Assembly (NCBI GenBank): GCA_016711045.1
Contig: JADJTT010000003.1
Location: 372,001 to 436,000, forward strand
Length of the DNA: 64,000 bases
Direction of reading: 5' to 3'
Source of the DNA: Saprospirales bacterium
GTDB lineage: Bacteria > Bacteroidota > Bacteroidia > Chitinophagales > Saprospiraceae
In this document: positions 36,636-46,362 of the stretch, piece by piece
Layout of the letters: the number at the start of each line of letters is the position of its first letter
How positions within the stretch are numbered: the first letter of the stretch is position 1
Notes under the pieces: model-generated
Database searches by the model: none
Told to the model about the DNA's origin: nothing
Seen by the model: the letters and a program-made list of their open reading frames with translations, nothing else
Position numbers and translations under genes: made by a program

Positions 36636-37889
36636 CTAAGCAGTGACAGGAGGCTCTATAGCCATCAATTTTTTTATACTTTTTTCCAGCGCTCTCGAGG
36701 CTATTCCCAATGGACTGGGGTTTAACGCACGCACTTCTTCCAGGGCTCTCCGCATGGTTTGAGATACATCCAGGAAAATGGCTTCGTCCGTTACTTCTAC
36801 CCCCGGCTGCATCAGATAGGCAAATATCCGGGCCATTCCGCAGTTGGCAATAAAGTCAGGGATCACACTGGTGTGGGCATCGGTGTAAATGGCAGTGGGT
36901 CCGAAAAAGATCTGATCGTCAATAAACGGCACATTGGCACCACAGGAAATTACCTCAATACCTCCTTTTAATAAACGGTCAACTTGCGCGCGGGTCACAA
37001 TTTTGGAGGCGGCGCCCGGAATGAAAATATCCGCGCCCAGGTCCCAAATGTGGTCGTTGGCCTCTTCAAAGGGCAGTAAAGGCTCGGAGTATAGCTTATT
37101 GCCCCTTTTCTCATTGAATAGAAACTTTATTTCTTCAAGGCCCATTCCCTCCTCCCTGATGAGCCCGCCATGCCGGTCGATGATCCCCACTACTTTCACT
37201 CCCTGAAGCGCCAGGTAGCAAGCAGCGGCAGAAGCGACATTACCCCATCCTTGAATGATGGCGGTCTTACCGTCCAGGTCCCGGTGGTGGTAAAGGTCGT
37301 AATAGTGCCTCAATGCTTCCGACACCCCATAACCGGTGATCAGGTCGGCTACGGCATACTTCCGGGGCCCTTCCGGCACATAGCGAGGGTCTTCCACGAT
37401 TTTGGCACACCCATATCGCAATTGTCCGATGATATTGATCTTTTCACCCGGCGCCGAATGAAAATGGCCATTGACGATCCCTTCCTGAGGATGCCACAAG
37501 CCCAGCGCTTCGGTAATAGGCACGACATCCTTCAACTCATCGACATTCAGATCGCCTCCGGTGCCGTAATAGTTTTTCAAAATGGGATAGGCTGCTTTGT
37601 ACCAACGCTTCAATACCTCATCTCTGCGGGGGTCCTGCGGGTCAAAATCAATTCCCGATTTTGCGCCCCCGATATCCGGGCCGCTGATCGAGAATTTTAT
37701 TCCCATGACTTTCGACAGGGAAACGACCTCGTCTTTGGTCAATCCTTCCCGCATTCGGGTCCCTCCGCCTGCTGCGCCGTTCCGCAACGTATCGATGACG
37801 ATCCAGCCACGAGCTTCTGTCTCCGGATCATTCCATTCGAATACGATCTCCGGCTGCCGCTCTTTGTACTTCTTGAGCAAGTCTTCCAT
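36636..37889 (-). CDS. Glu/Leu/Phe/Val family amino-acid dehydrogenase
   Basis: 417 residues from the ATG at 37889. The N-terminal substrate domain has GGTRMREGL and the catalytic Lys in GGAKSGIDFDP (Ser replaces the second Gly of GGAKGG). The Asp motif GTGGDLNVDE and the NAD domain signature AIIQGWGNVASAAAC are present. It oxidatively deaminates an amino acid, or runs in reverse as an aminating enzyme; the substrate cannot be told. It overlaps no neighbour and ends 170 bp from the OmpA gene. Confidence 0.88.
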   Translation of the reverse strand: MEDLLKKYKERQPEIVFEWNDPETEARGWIVIDTLRNGAAGGGTRMREGLTKDEVVSLSKVMGIKFSISGPDIGGAKSGIDFDPQDPRRDEVLKRWYKAAYPILKNYYGTGGDLNVDELKDVVPITEALGLWHPQEGIVNGHFHSAPGEKINIIGQLRYGCAKIVEDPRYVPEGPRKYAVADLITGYGVSEALRHYYDLYHHRDLDGKTAIIQGWGNVASAAACYLALQGVKVVGIIDRHGGLIREEGMGLEEIKFLFNEKRGNKLYSEPLLPFEEANDHIWDLGADIFIPGAASKIVTRAQVDRLLKGGIEVISCGANVPFIDDQIFFGPTAIYTDAHTSVIPDFIANCGMARIFAYLMQPGVEVTDEAIFLDVSQTMRRALEEVRALNPSPLGIASRALEKSIKKLMAIEPPVTA

Positions 37890-37926
37890 GATGTGGGGGT
37901 GATGGGTTAGGGGAAAAATGAAAAGA

Positions 37927-38487
37927 TTAACGGATAGCGGCAAATTTCATGCGGTATTCCACCTCTACCTGCCCTTTCTTAATACTGTCCAGCTTTCGCT
38001 GAATGAGCCGCCGCTTGATCGGTTTAAGGCGTTCGACGAACAGCCGGCCTTCAATATGGTCGTATTCATGCTGGATCACCCGCGCTTCAATCCCGGTAAA
38101 GACCGCTTCATGCACCTCGAACTGCGTATCCATGTACCGGATCCGAACCCGGGGCAGACGCTCCACATCGCCCCTGATATCCGGAATACTCAGGCATCCT
38201 TCTTCATAGGGCCAGGGATCTCCTCCTTCCTCCAGCATTTGCGCGTTGAGAAATACCTGCTTGATGCCTTCCTCTTCCTTCTCTTCCTTGCTCAACTGAA
38301 TGGTGTCCACAATAAACAACCGGATAGAACGGCCGATCTGGGGTGCGGCCAGGCCAACGCCGTGGGCATTATACATGGTCTCCCACATATTTTCGATCAA
38401 CTCTTCCAACTCCGGATAATCCGGACCAACTTCCGCGCCTTTCTTCTTTAGTACCGGCTGGCCATAGGCGTAAATGGGCAAAATCAT
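37927..38487 (-). CDS. def: peptide deformylase
   Basis: 186 residues from the ATG at 38487. The three motifs are complete: GVGLAAPQIG, EGCLSIP with the metal-binding Cys, and QHEYDHIEG with the two His and the catalytic Glu. It removes the formyl group from nascent proteins. An Asp/Glu-rich insertion (KEEKEEEG) lies after the second strand. A longer TTG-start frame was rejected because it precedes the conserved MILPIYAYGQPVL start. Confidence 0.97.
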   Translation of the reverse strand: MILPIYAYGQPVLKKKGAEVGPDYPELEELIENMWETMYNAHGVGLAAPQIGRSIRLFIVDTIQLSKEEKEEEGIKQVFLNAQMLEEGGDPWPYEEGCLSIPDIRGDVERLPRVRIRYMDTQFEVHEAVFTGIEARVIQHEYDHIEGRLFVERLKPIKRRLIQRKLDSIKKGQVEVEYRMKFAAIR

Positions 38488-38552
38488 AACAATAACTACT
38501 TTTTTCAATATAACTTAGTAAACGGGGTGCGGCCTGCACACCGTTTGCTTTT

Positions 38553-38981
38553 TCAAGAAAATGACTGCCAAATATGGGTTTTTAGGTAATCCTCCAAAAT
38601 GAGGACGGCACTGACTTTATCAACCAGGGATTTGTCCCGGCGTTGTTTTTTTCGGGCGCCACTCTGTAAAATGATTCGTTTGGCTTCTTCTGAGGTATAC
38701 CGCTCATCCCACGTATTAACCGCCAGCATGGGGAAAAGTTTTTGAAGTTTTTTTACAAACTGCTCTACCTGAGGCGCGATTTGTGCTGGATTTCCATCCG
38801 GATACAAGGGCAGACCGACTACAATCCGCTCTACTTCCTCCGCCGCCATATAGCCGGTGAGAAAATCAAAAATGGCTTCTGTAGGAACGGTGTCCAACCC
38901 GCTGGCAATGAGCTGAAGGGGATCCGTTACCGCTATCCCCGTACGCTTGGTCCCGTAATCTATTCCCATAATTCGTGCCAC
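38553..38981 (-). CDS. ruvX: RuvX/YqgF Holliday-junction resolvase-like protein
   Basis: 142 residues from a GTG at 38981; an ATG four codons later would cut the first beta strand. The RNase H-like fold shows GIDYGTKRTGIAVTD (first Asp), VVGLPLYPDGN, DERYTSEEA (Glu) and KVSAVLILEDYL (Asp). The family processes 16S rRNA 5' ends or resolves junctions. It lies 65 bp upstream of def. Confidence 0.93.
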   Translation of the reverse strand: MARIMGIDYGTKRTGIAVTDPLQLIASGLDTVPTEAIFDFLTGYMAAEEVERIVVGLPLYPDGNPAQIAPQVEQFVKKLQKLFPMLAVNTWDERYTSEEAKRIILQSGARKKQRRDKSLVDKVSAVLILEDYLKTHIWQSFS

Positions 38982-39028
38982 GCGGCAAAGATAACATGGA
39001 ATCCCATCAGTTTAACAGCTTTTTGCAT

Positions 39029-42000
39029 TCAATAGCTCGTCGCACTGAGATTGACATCCCCTACCTTGATCGCCACGAAGAATGGCGGGGGCATACCGGC
39101 GCTTATGTTATTGTAGTGGATTACCTCCGGAAAAGGGGTTTGGAATGGATGAACCGGATCCGGAAACGAAAAGGCCATATCGACAAACCGCCAGGAGGTA
39201 TTGTTGGAAAATTCGGAAATTTGAAACAGGATCAGCTTGCGCAACTCCACCAGATCCATAGTGGAAACGGTGTTTGACCGGTTTACATCTGCCGCTATTA
39301 TCTTATAGGGCGAATCTAAAAGCTGGGTGCCCAAAATATGCCGGGATATCAACACCATATCATAGGTGGTGACCCCATTGAGGGGGGGTTGGTCTTTTTC
39401 CGGTATGACCGTGTAATCAGCTCCTGCCTCCAGGCCGGTCAGTACAAAACTCCCCGACGAATCGGTGAGATTGCCCGGAATGGAGCCGTCGTTGAGTTCC
39501 ACCCAGACCTCGTTAACCCCGCCTCCCGCTTCCGTTTCTATTCCTCCAGCCAGGGTAAGAGGTACTCCCGGACATACCCCCATGTTATCCTGCACCAGCA
39601 CCAGGGTCTGGCAATAATCCGCGTTGCCAAATTCGTCGGTCACCCACACCTGAACCACCAGCCCTGCAGGCGTACTGCAATCGATGAAGAGCGTGGTGTC
39701 CGCCGAATTATAAGGTGAAAAAGAAATGATCAGGTCTTCCTGCGCGGTGCAGTTGTCATAGCTCCCCTCATTAAGGGTAGAAATATTTACCGTGACCATC
39801 CCGGTTTGCATAAGTTCAACGACCACCCCGTTTTCACAAACGGGTGTCGGTTTTTTAGCATCCACCACCTGAAGCGTGTAGGAACAGACCGATATATTTC
39901 CACAATGGTCTGTAACGGTATAAGTGACCGGATACGCGCCCAGCGGTACATTGGGAAAGGGACCAAAGCCCTCTCCTAAAGGGCTTTCCACCGATATTTC
40001 CACATCGGGACTACAGTCCATTACTCCGGGCTGAGGCAGGGTGACGGTTTCCAGGCAATTCGGGGACAACACTTTCACGAACGAACTAAACGCACAAAAA
40101 AGCACGGGAGGGGTGTGGTCTTCCACTTTCAAAACCTGCACATGCTCCCAATACCCACCTGCCTCCGGATGACCCGGATCGTACTGGCACCAGTCGATAA
40201 CCCGCCACGTGCGAAGGATCTTGAAACAGGCCGGGGCGGCAATATCGAAATACGCGTCTTCATAGTTAGTGGCTACCAACGCACAGGGATGGTCGTCGAA
40301 TACCGGTCGTTGCGCGTATTCAGGCAAACTATCGGGATGAAAATATTCCGGGGTAGTACAATCTGTAAAGACTACATCTTCCGGCCAGGTAATTCCTGTT
40401 ATGTCGAAAGGGGCCTCACTCAAAATGGTAATGAACTGCTGACAGGTGGAGCTATTACCCGAAGCATCTACGGCCTTAAATGTACGCACAAGGTCTCCCC
40501 ATCCGCAAAAATTGGAGGAAAGATCCATATCGCTCCAGCCAACCACCACCAGGCATGCTTCAAAAACCTCGAGTTCCCCCGTCAGGGTAAGATCAACAGG
40601 GTCCTGGCTGCAGTCCAGTGTTACAGCTGGAGGACATTCCAGCAGTGGCGCCGTTTTATCCTGCACGTCGACCGACACCATGCAGGTTCCGGTATTGCCG
40701 TATGCATCGCTCACCTGCAATTCTACCGGAACGGGGCCGCCTTTTACATCCGCACAATTAAACGCGACCCACGGGGCAAAGTAATCCCCGATAATATCTA
40801 ACCGGCGCACCAGAAAACTTACTTCCGTACACCCGTCATAGCTGCCGTCGTCCAAATCGGCAGCCGGCAGTTCTGCCACCCCGTCGGCATCCAGGCTGAT
40901 GACCGTATATTCGTCGCAGATGGCGACAGGGGCCACCCCGTCCACCACCTGTAATGCCACCTCACAGGCAGCAACATTTTCACACGCATCGGTAGCTTTG
41001 TAGACCACCGCATATGGCCCCGGCACCAATCCTTCCAGCACCCCGCCGTTGCCTGCTATAAATCCGGCAGGGGTTTCCACGGAAAAAGAAATCGCGGAAC
41101 AGTTATCGGAGGCCTCCAGCGAAGGTAATTCCACCGGACCGTCACAGGAAATACTGAGCAGGTTAGCGGTTATTTCCACCGGACAGACGATCACAGGAGG
41201 CTCGTCGTCGACCACCCAAATAGCCTGGGTATAGGTCAGCGGGTTCACTCCGGGTGTGGAGGGCAAACAAGCATCCCACACCGTCCAGGTGCGGATCATC
41301 TTCTGGGTGGTTCCGCAACCGGGGAAGGTCAGATCGGCGTAATAGGCGGAAATTGCACAAATATCTTCTGAGCCCATGCCAAAGGGCACCCCATTCAATG
41401 CAGGAAACCCGGTAAGTTGCGGGCTGGCATCCGGATTGCTGCAATCCAGCGCAGGGGCATCAAAGCCATTGAGATGAGGGGGAAACACGACCTCGTCCAG
41501 CGTGCCCCGGAGGAGGTGGATCTGCTGTGTGCAAGGAGCGGCGATGTTGCCCCAGGCATCTTCTCCACCCCATTGCCGGAATATTTTTTCCCACACCCCA
41601 TCGGTGGCGCCGCAGCCCGGACTTTCTGTAATTTCTCCAAGAAAGGTAGGCGATATGCCGGTATCGCAGTTGTCGGTCAGTATTGGCGGGGGCACCGCAT
41701 CGACATCCTGTCCGCAATACAATATGATGGGTTCTTCCGGGCAATCGAACTCCGGCGCCCATTGGTCGGAAACCGTCAGGGTCCCCCAGCAGCTGATTCC
41801 GGTGCAGGTATTGGTTACCTGCACGGTCAGGGTCATACCGATATGATTGATATCGACCGTATTGCCAAGCGCATTGATCCCATTGAACAGTTCCACTTCA
41901 TAGAATACATTGGACTGAAGATCCCCTTCCAGCACCATATCCGGAAGGATCTCCTGCATACAAGTACCGGGCAGGGCAATTTGCACCAAATCGTTGCAGG

Positions 42001-42745
42001 CTATTCCAGACATGCCCGCTTCAATAGTCACTGGCTGGGCAGCAACCTGCACGCACCCCGGCATGCAAAAGGTGCAGGGAAAACTGTCGGGGGCCTGATC
42101 AAATGTATAGTGGACGATAAAATCCCCCTCCCCCAGCAGGGCTGGATCTACTGTAGTAGCAAGCGCCTGGATCAATTGTCCGTTGGCGTTCCATATGGAA
42201 AACGTACCTGCTCCGGGTGTACCATTGGACTGACCGATCAGCTCCATGGCCGGATTGTTCAGGCAAATGCCCTCGGGGAGGTTTTCGATCGCGATAGAGG
42301 GATAATGGCATAAATTGGATATACTGAGGGTGTCAGTGCCATTGGATACAAGGACGGAATACCCCTGTCCATCGGTATGAATACCGCTCAATTCATATTT
42401 ACCGGGGAGCAATTCCGTCATAAGCATGCCCGACGAAAGCGGTTCCGGAAGAGCCGGGGGGGCGGGGCTGAAGGGGCTGTAAAATCCCGCTGTTTCCAAC
42501 AATGTCCAGTCTTCCCCCGGCTGGCTCCATACCACCACCTTTTCTTCAAATTGTCCGGGAATTCCCGGTTGGCTGTTTCCCTGGGCGCCATTGCTCCCCG
42601 TGCGGCAAGCACAGGGGTTTTCCAGTTCAATGAAGGGAATTGAATCCTGGGCATGCAGCCCATTGCATGGAAACAATTGGGATACGATAAATACTCCTAC
42701 TACCACATACCCAAAGCTGGGCATTCCCGGCAAGTTCAATTTCAT
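39029..42745 (-). CDS. large secreted HYR/dockerin-like surface protein
   Basis: 1238 residues with signal peptide to about 33 (FPCNGLHAQ). The chain has many Cys-rich HYR-like and SprB-like repeats: blocks such as AVVYKATDACENVAACEVAL and PVTYTVTDHCGNISVCSYTL, each followed by a VVD segment and a short aspartate run. A dockerin-like segment (AADVNRSNTVSTMDLVELRK) is near the end, then the FVAIKVGDVN motif and a stop nine residues later. Homologous proteins usually carry further domains and a T9SS tail after that motif; none follows here. It is probably a surface or adhesion protein. Confidence 0.85.
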   Translation of the reverse strand: MKLNLPGMPSFGYVVVGVFIVSQLFPCNGLHAQDSIPFIELENPCACRTGSNGAQGNSQPGIPGQFEEKVVVWSQPGEDWTLLETAGFYSPFSPAPPALPEPLSSGMLMTELLPGKYELSGIHTDGQGYSVLVSNGTDTLSISNLCHYPSIAIENLPEGICLNNPAMELIGQSNGTPGAGTFSIWNANGQLIQALATTVDPALLGEGDFIVHYTFDQAPDSFPCTFCMPGCVQVAAQPVTIEAGMSGIACNDLVQIALPGTCMQEILPDMVLEGDLQSNVFYEVELFNGINALGNTVDINHIGMTLTVQVTNTCTGISCWGTLTVSDQWAPEFDCPEEPIILYCGQDVDAVPPPILTDNCDTGISPTFLGEITESPGCGATDGVWEKIFRQWGGEDAWGNIAAPCTQQIHLLRGTLDEVVFPPHLNGFDAPALDCSNPDASPQLTGFPALNGVPFGMGSEDICAISAYYADLTFPGCGTTQKMIRTWTVWDACLPSTPGVNPLTYTQAIWVVDDEPPVIVCPVEITANLLSISCDGPVELPSLEASDNCSAISFSVETPAGFIAGNGGVLEGLVPGPYAVVYKATDACENVAACEVALQVVDGVAPVAICDEYTVISLDADGVAELPAADLDDGSYDGCTEVSFLVRRLDIIGDYFAPWVAFNCADVKGGPVPVELQVSDAYGNTGTCMVSVDVQDKTAPLLECPPAVTLDCSQDPVDLTLTGELEVFEACLVVVGWSDMDLSSNFCGWGDLVRTFKAVDASGNSSTCQQFITILSEAPFDITGITWPEDVVFTDCTTPEYFHPDSLPEYAQRPVFDDHPCALVATNYEDAYFDIAAPACFKILRTWRVIDWCQYDPGHPEAGGYWEHVQVLKVEDHTPPVLFCAFSSFVKVLSPNCLETVTLPQPGVMDCSPDVEISVESPLGEGFGPFPNVPLGAYPVTYTVTDHCGNISVCSYTLQVVDAKKPTPVCENGVVVELMQTGMVTVNISTLNEGSYDNCTAQEDLIISFSPYNSADTTLFIDCSTPAGLVVQVWVTDEFGNADYCQTLVLVQDNMGVCPGVPLTLAGGIETEAGGGVNEVWVELNDGSIPGNLTDSSGSFVLTGLEAGADYTVIPEKDQPPLNGVTTYDMVLISRHILGTQLLDSPYKIIAADVNRSNTVSTMDLVELRKLILFQISEFSNNTSWRFVDMAFSFPDPVHPFQTPFPEVIHYNNISAGMPPPFFVAIKVGDVNLSATSY

Positions 42746-43062
42746 AAAAATGAAATTTAGGTCCGGCTTTTCAGCAACGGACGAAACCGAATAAATTGCT
42801 TGCCATCAACACGCACGTGTCAATGGAGGAAATAGGAGTAGTGTCAATAACTGGGGGGGTAATGGAGCGGAGAAATTTACCTTCTTGAGCTAAATTCCAG
42901 ATCAAAGATAACCCTTTCTCGTTTTTTTCAAAAATTGGTTTTCACAGGTTGAGTAAGATGCGCCTGTTGACAAAATTTGAGGATGGACTTTTTTTATCCA
43001 TTTGCCCTTATAAAGCAGCAATCACTTGGTTTTTTCGTTTTAAGTCTGGTATGTTTGTACAA

Positions 43063-43857
43063 ATGAAAAAAATCTTTGCCAGAAACACGGTAGGCCTCCT
43101 CTTTGGCATTCCCATCCTGGGGTGCCTTTCCTGTAATAAAGAGGTAAACTTTCCCGCAGACGTAGATATTTCGGTCACTTTTCGGATTGAAATGAATGAA
43201 AAACTTCAACCCGGACCACGATCCCTGGAATTCGAACTGAGTAGCCTGGAAGTACTGGATTGTAGCAACTACGACATCGATTACGAACTGGAACAGGGTA
43301 CGCATATCATCCATCTTACCCTCAACGACTGGGTGCTCCACGAACCTTGTGAGCCCGGAACCGGTGTGGCAAAAGATATTCTCGACTTGGGAACCCTCGA
43401 CCAGGGGGATTATCAATTATTGATCAGCCTGAAAGATGTAGTACAGAACGAAGGGCTTCTCCTCGTCCGCCCCGATCATTATTCCATCCGGATGGAGACC
43501 TCCTATGGCATATTGATTTATCCCAATACCTTGCTCCGCATTCCGGAAAATACGATTTGGGGCGGCGTATTCCCGCTAGTCGATACTTTATCCGTTTTGG
43601 CGGATAGTTTTATAGACAACTTGGAAATGCTCGTCGAGCCCGATTCACTTGCTTCGGGCGTCTACGGCCCTTTTGAGATTAATTCCGATCAAAAAGTAAT
43701 CCTCGATGGCTCTAAAGAACAGGTAGATGGCAACACGTTTGCGTTCCGCTATGAGGGCACCCGCGATGATTTGGTCAACCTGGTTGGCTACTACCGGTCG
43801 GTTGGAAGCAGCGACCTGGTCATTTACCTGTTTGATGAAGAGGGCCATATTTACTGA
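43063..43857 (+). CDS. lipoprotein of unknown function
   Basis: 264 residues from the ATG at 43063. The leader MKKIFARNTVGLLFGIPILG runs to a LSC lipobox (CLSCNKEV), so Cys23 or the following Cys is probably acylated. The body is beta-rich (DIDYELEQGTHIIHLTLND and DYQLLISLKDVVQ). No family recognised. A 317-bp gap separates it from the divergent surface-protein gene; nothing else is visible there apart from a TATGTTTG sequence just before the start that is too close to be a convincing promoter. It abuts the Nudix gene tail-to-tail. Confidence 0.65.
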   Translation: MKKIFARNTVGLLFGIPILGCLSCNKEVNFPADVDISVTFRIEMNEKLQPGPRSLEFELSSLEVLDCSNYDIDYELEQGTHIIHLTLNDWVLHEPCEPGTGVAKDILDLGTLDQGDYQLLISLKDVVQNEGLLLVRPDHYSIRMETSYGILIYPNTLLRIPENTIWGGVFPLVDTLSVLADSFIDNLEMLVEPDSLASGVYGPFEINSDQKVILDGSKEQVDGNTFAFRYEGTRDDLVNLVGYYRSVGSSDLVIYLFDEEGHIY

Positions 43858-44586
43858 TCAGGCAGGTAGCGGAGAAGAAGGTTTTCGCTTCGACTCTTTC
43901 AATTCAAAAGAAAAGCCTTCCCGGACGAGTTTCTCGTATCGCTCCTGGGCAAACTGGTAGAGTTTTGCTGGCCGGTGCGCTACTCCTTCCTGCGTTTCAT
44001 CCAGATCGACCAACAGGTTCATGGAAAGGATCTTCTTTCTGAAATTCCGTTTATCCAGACCGGTTTCCAAAATAGCTTCATAGAGGTGCTGCAATTCCGT
44101 CAGCGTGAATTTGGGCGGTAGCAACTCGAACCCCACAGGGCGTGTGCGGACTCGCTGCTTCAGGCGCTGGTAACAGGCATTCAGGATCTCATTATGGTCA
44201 AATGCGAGGGTGTTGACCTCTCCAAGCGAATGCCATTTAGCTTGCTGCGCAAAGGAAGCAGGCGTAACCACATAGTTGGAGATCTTGATCAAGCTGTAAT
44301 AAGCCACGGTAATAACCCGGCCCAGCGGATGCCTGTTGACAGCGCCAAACGCATTGACCTGCTCCAGATAAACATCCCGAAGCCCTGTCAATTCCTCCAG
44401 CACCCTGCCCGCTGCTGAATCCAGGTCTTCATTGGGATATACCAAATCGCCCGGCAAGGCCCACATTCCTTTGTAGGGCTCCGCTCCGCGGTTAATAAGC
44501 AGGACCTTTAAATCGCCTTCATCAAATCCGAAAATCACGTTGTCTACGGAAAAGGCCGACTTGAAAAAATTGTTAAACTCCGTCAT
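43858..44586 (-). CDS. Nudix-domain transcriptional regulator of the NrtR type
   Basis: 242 residues from the ATG at 44586. An N-terminal Nudix fold (about 10-140) has DNVIFGFDEGDLKVLLINR and a box that reads GDLVYPNEDL...GRVLEELTGL: Asp replaces the second Gly and two of the metal-binding Glu positions are Val and Leu, so hydrolase activity is doubtful. The C-terminal winged helix (about 155-240) starts LPPKFTLTELQHLYEAI, like the NrtR/ArnR family, which regulates NAD or sugar genes. Its target genes cannot be inferred from neighbours. Confidence 0.85.
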   Translation of the reverse strand: MTEFNNFFKSAFSVDNVIFGFDEGDLKVLLINRGAEPYKGMWALPGDLVYPNEDLDSAAGRVLEELTGLRDVYLEQVNAFGAVNRHPLGRVITVAYYSLIKISNYVVTPASFAQQAKWHSLGEVNTLAFDHNEILNACYQRLKQRVRTRPVGFELLPPKFTLTELQHLYEAILETGLDKRNFRKKILSMNLLVDLDETQEGVAHRPAKLYQFAQERYEKLVREGFSFELKESKRKPSSPLPA

Positions 44587-44684
44587 TTCTGTTTGTATTC
44601 CAGATTGGTTGGAAAAAATACCACTTTTTCCAAACCTCTGCAAAGATTCTGCATGGGGTTCATGTAAATAACACGCAAAGTCCC

Positions 44685-45254
44685 CTAATCAGGGTATTGA
44701 ACTCCTTGACAAATATTCAGTGCCTGCAGCACATAAGGGGTAATTCGTTCAATTGCCGGGCGGTCGGCCAGGTAGATCACTAATTCGGACTGCGTGGTGA
44801 CCAAGGCGCCCTTTTTTAGCAGTTCTACCGCTGGCTTGCCTCCCAGTGTCCGTACCCGTAATCCCGGAAAGTCTCCTTCGTTCAGGTCGGGGATCAAACT
44901 AAACCCGTTCGGATCCAGCGCCTGGAGATTTACCCGCGTCATTTCATCGCCAAATGCCTTATTGGAGATGGTCAACAGGCAGTTGGCATCAATCTCCACC
45001 GAAACCTTTTTGAGTCCGGGCATAGCGGCTTCCGACCTGGAAAATTCGTCCTGAAGGATAGACACGGTAGCCCGAAGCCGGCCATAGATATCGTTTTCAT
45101 CAACAGCCTGGGCCCGCAGTTGCTCGAGTCCGGAAAGGGCTGAGGTGTCGGTACCGGAAGCGGCGCCAGGTTTCCGGTCATTAGATTGGCAGCTCCACGA
45201 TGCCGCCAAGACAAAGAATAAAAGGATGGAGAAAAAATTTCTATTCATGGTCAT
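44685..45254 (-). CDS. small lipoprotein of unknown function
   Basis: 189 residues from the ATG at 45254 (a second ATG two codons later is equally possible). The leader MTMNRNFFSILLFFVLAASW ends in SCQSN, a lipobox-like site. The rest has no recognised family; a conserved-looking hydrophobic end LNICQGVQ is notable. It is the only minus-strand gene between the Nudix regulator and threonine aldolase. Confidence 0.6.
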   Translation of the reverse strand: MTMNRNFFSILLFFVLAASWSCQSNDRKPGAASGTDTSALSGLEQLRAQAVDENDIYGRLRATVSILQDEFSRSEAAMPGLKKVSVEIDANCLLTISNKAFGDEMTRVNLQALDPNGFSLIPDLNEGDFPGLRVRTLGGKPAVELLKKGALVTTQSELVIYLADRPAIERITPYVLQALNICQGVQYPD

Positions 45255-45313
45255 CTGTTCATTTTTACCTTGAAATTCGGCTGGCAGATTAGCCGCGCCA
45301 CAATATTAAGACC

Positions 45314-45321
45314 TAAATTTG
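45314..45321 (+). promoter_or_regulatory. possible -7 element of the threonine aldolase promoter
   Basis: TAAATTTG fits the -7 consensus TAnnTTTG, 16 bp before the start codon, but no -33 element lies at 19-20 bp upstream. Confidence 0.3.
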
Positions 45322-45336
45322 TCCTGTTACTAAAAA

Positions 45337-46362
45337 ATGCAAAAAATGATCAACCTGATAAGCGATACGGTTACCAAACCCACCCCTGCCATGCTGGAAG
45401 CCATGATGCAGGCCGTGGTAGGCGACGATGTTTTTGGAGAGGATCCCACTGTAAATGCACTCGAAGCCAAGGCCGCAGCCCTTTTTGGCAAGGAGGCTGC
45501 CATCTACTGCCCTTCAGGCACCATGACCAACCAGATTGCCATTAAAGTGCATACCCAACCGCTCGACGAGGTGATCTGCGACCAACATTCCCATATCTAT
45601 CACTACGAAGTGGGGGGGTATGCCTTTCATTCGGGGGTGGCTGTCCAGCTTCTCGAGGGCAATCAGGGCCGGCTGTCCGCCACTCAGGTTGCCGCCGCGG
45701 TCAAACCCGCCTACGACTGGTTGCCTAAAAGCACGTTAGTCGTGTTGGAAAACACGTGCAACCGGGCTGGAGGGAGTTATTACCGGTTGGAGGATATGGA
45801 GGCGATCCGGGATGTTTGCCGGCAGCAACACCTGAAATTGCACCTGGACGGGGCGCGTATCTTTAATGCCCTTACGGAATCCGGGAATACTCCCTTGGAA
45901 ATTGGCCAGGTGTTTGACAGCATTTCAATCTGCCTGTCAAAGGGACTGGGCGCTCCGGTCGGTTCATTATTGATGGGGAGTCAGGATTTCATCCGGGCAG
46001 CAAGGCGGGTGCGAAAAGTCATGGGCGGCGGTATGCGGCAGGCAGGATACCTGGCGGCGGCAGGCATCTATGCGCTTGACCACCATGTTGGCCGATTGAA
46101 AGAAGACCATGCACGGGCGCAGCAAATTGCTTCCGTACTGGAACAACAGCCCTACATCGCTCAATTGCGCCCGGTATCGACCAACATCCTGATCTTTGAC
46201 CTGGCCCCAACCTTATCGGCGCCACAGTTTTTGGAAGCCTTGGGGAAATACGACATCAAAGCCTCCTCCTTCGGCACACATACTGTTCGGATGGTGACGC
46301 ATTTGGATTTCACGGAGGAGATGCTTGAAAAAGTATTGGAGGTGTTGCCCAGGCTGTTTTAG
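45337..46362 (+). CDS. L-threonine aldolase (low-specificity type)
   Basis: 341 residues. The PLP-dependent fold type I features are LISDTVTKPT, GDDVFGEDPTVNALE, the PSGTMTNQIA loop, HLDGARIFNA (Asp pairing with PLP) and the Schiff-base Lys in CLSKGLGAPVGS. It cleaves L-threonine or L-allo-threonine to glycine and acetaldehyde. The 3' end overlaps the convergent nuclease gene by 4 bp. Confidence 0.93.
   Translation: MQKMINLISDTVTKPTPAMLEAMMQAVVGDDVFGEDPTVNALEAKAAALFGKEAAIYCPSGTMTNQIAIKVHTQPLDEVICDQHSHIYHYEVGGYAFHSGVAVQLLEGNQGRLSATQVAAAVKPAYDWLPKSTLVVLENTCNRAGGSYYRLEDMEAIRDVCRQQHLKLHLDGARIFNALTESGNTPLEIGQVFDSISICLSKGLGAPVGSLLMGSQDFIRAARRVRKVMGGGMRQAGYLAAAGIYALDHHVGRLKEDHARAQQIASVLEQQPYIAQLRPVSTNILIFDLAPTLSAPQFLEALGKYDIKASSFGTHTVRMVTHLDFTEEMLEKVLEVLPRLF

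Noticed and set aside
43050..43057. TATGTTTG as a promoter for the 43-kb lipoprotein
   Set aside because: It lies only 6 bp before the start codon, so transcription would begin at or after it, and the -33 element is poorly placed.
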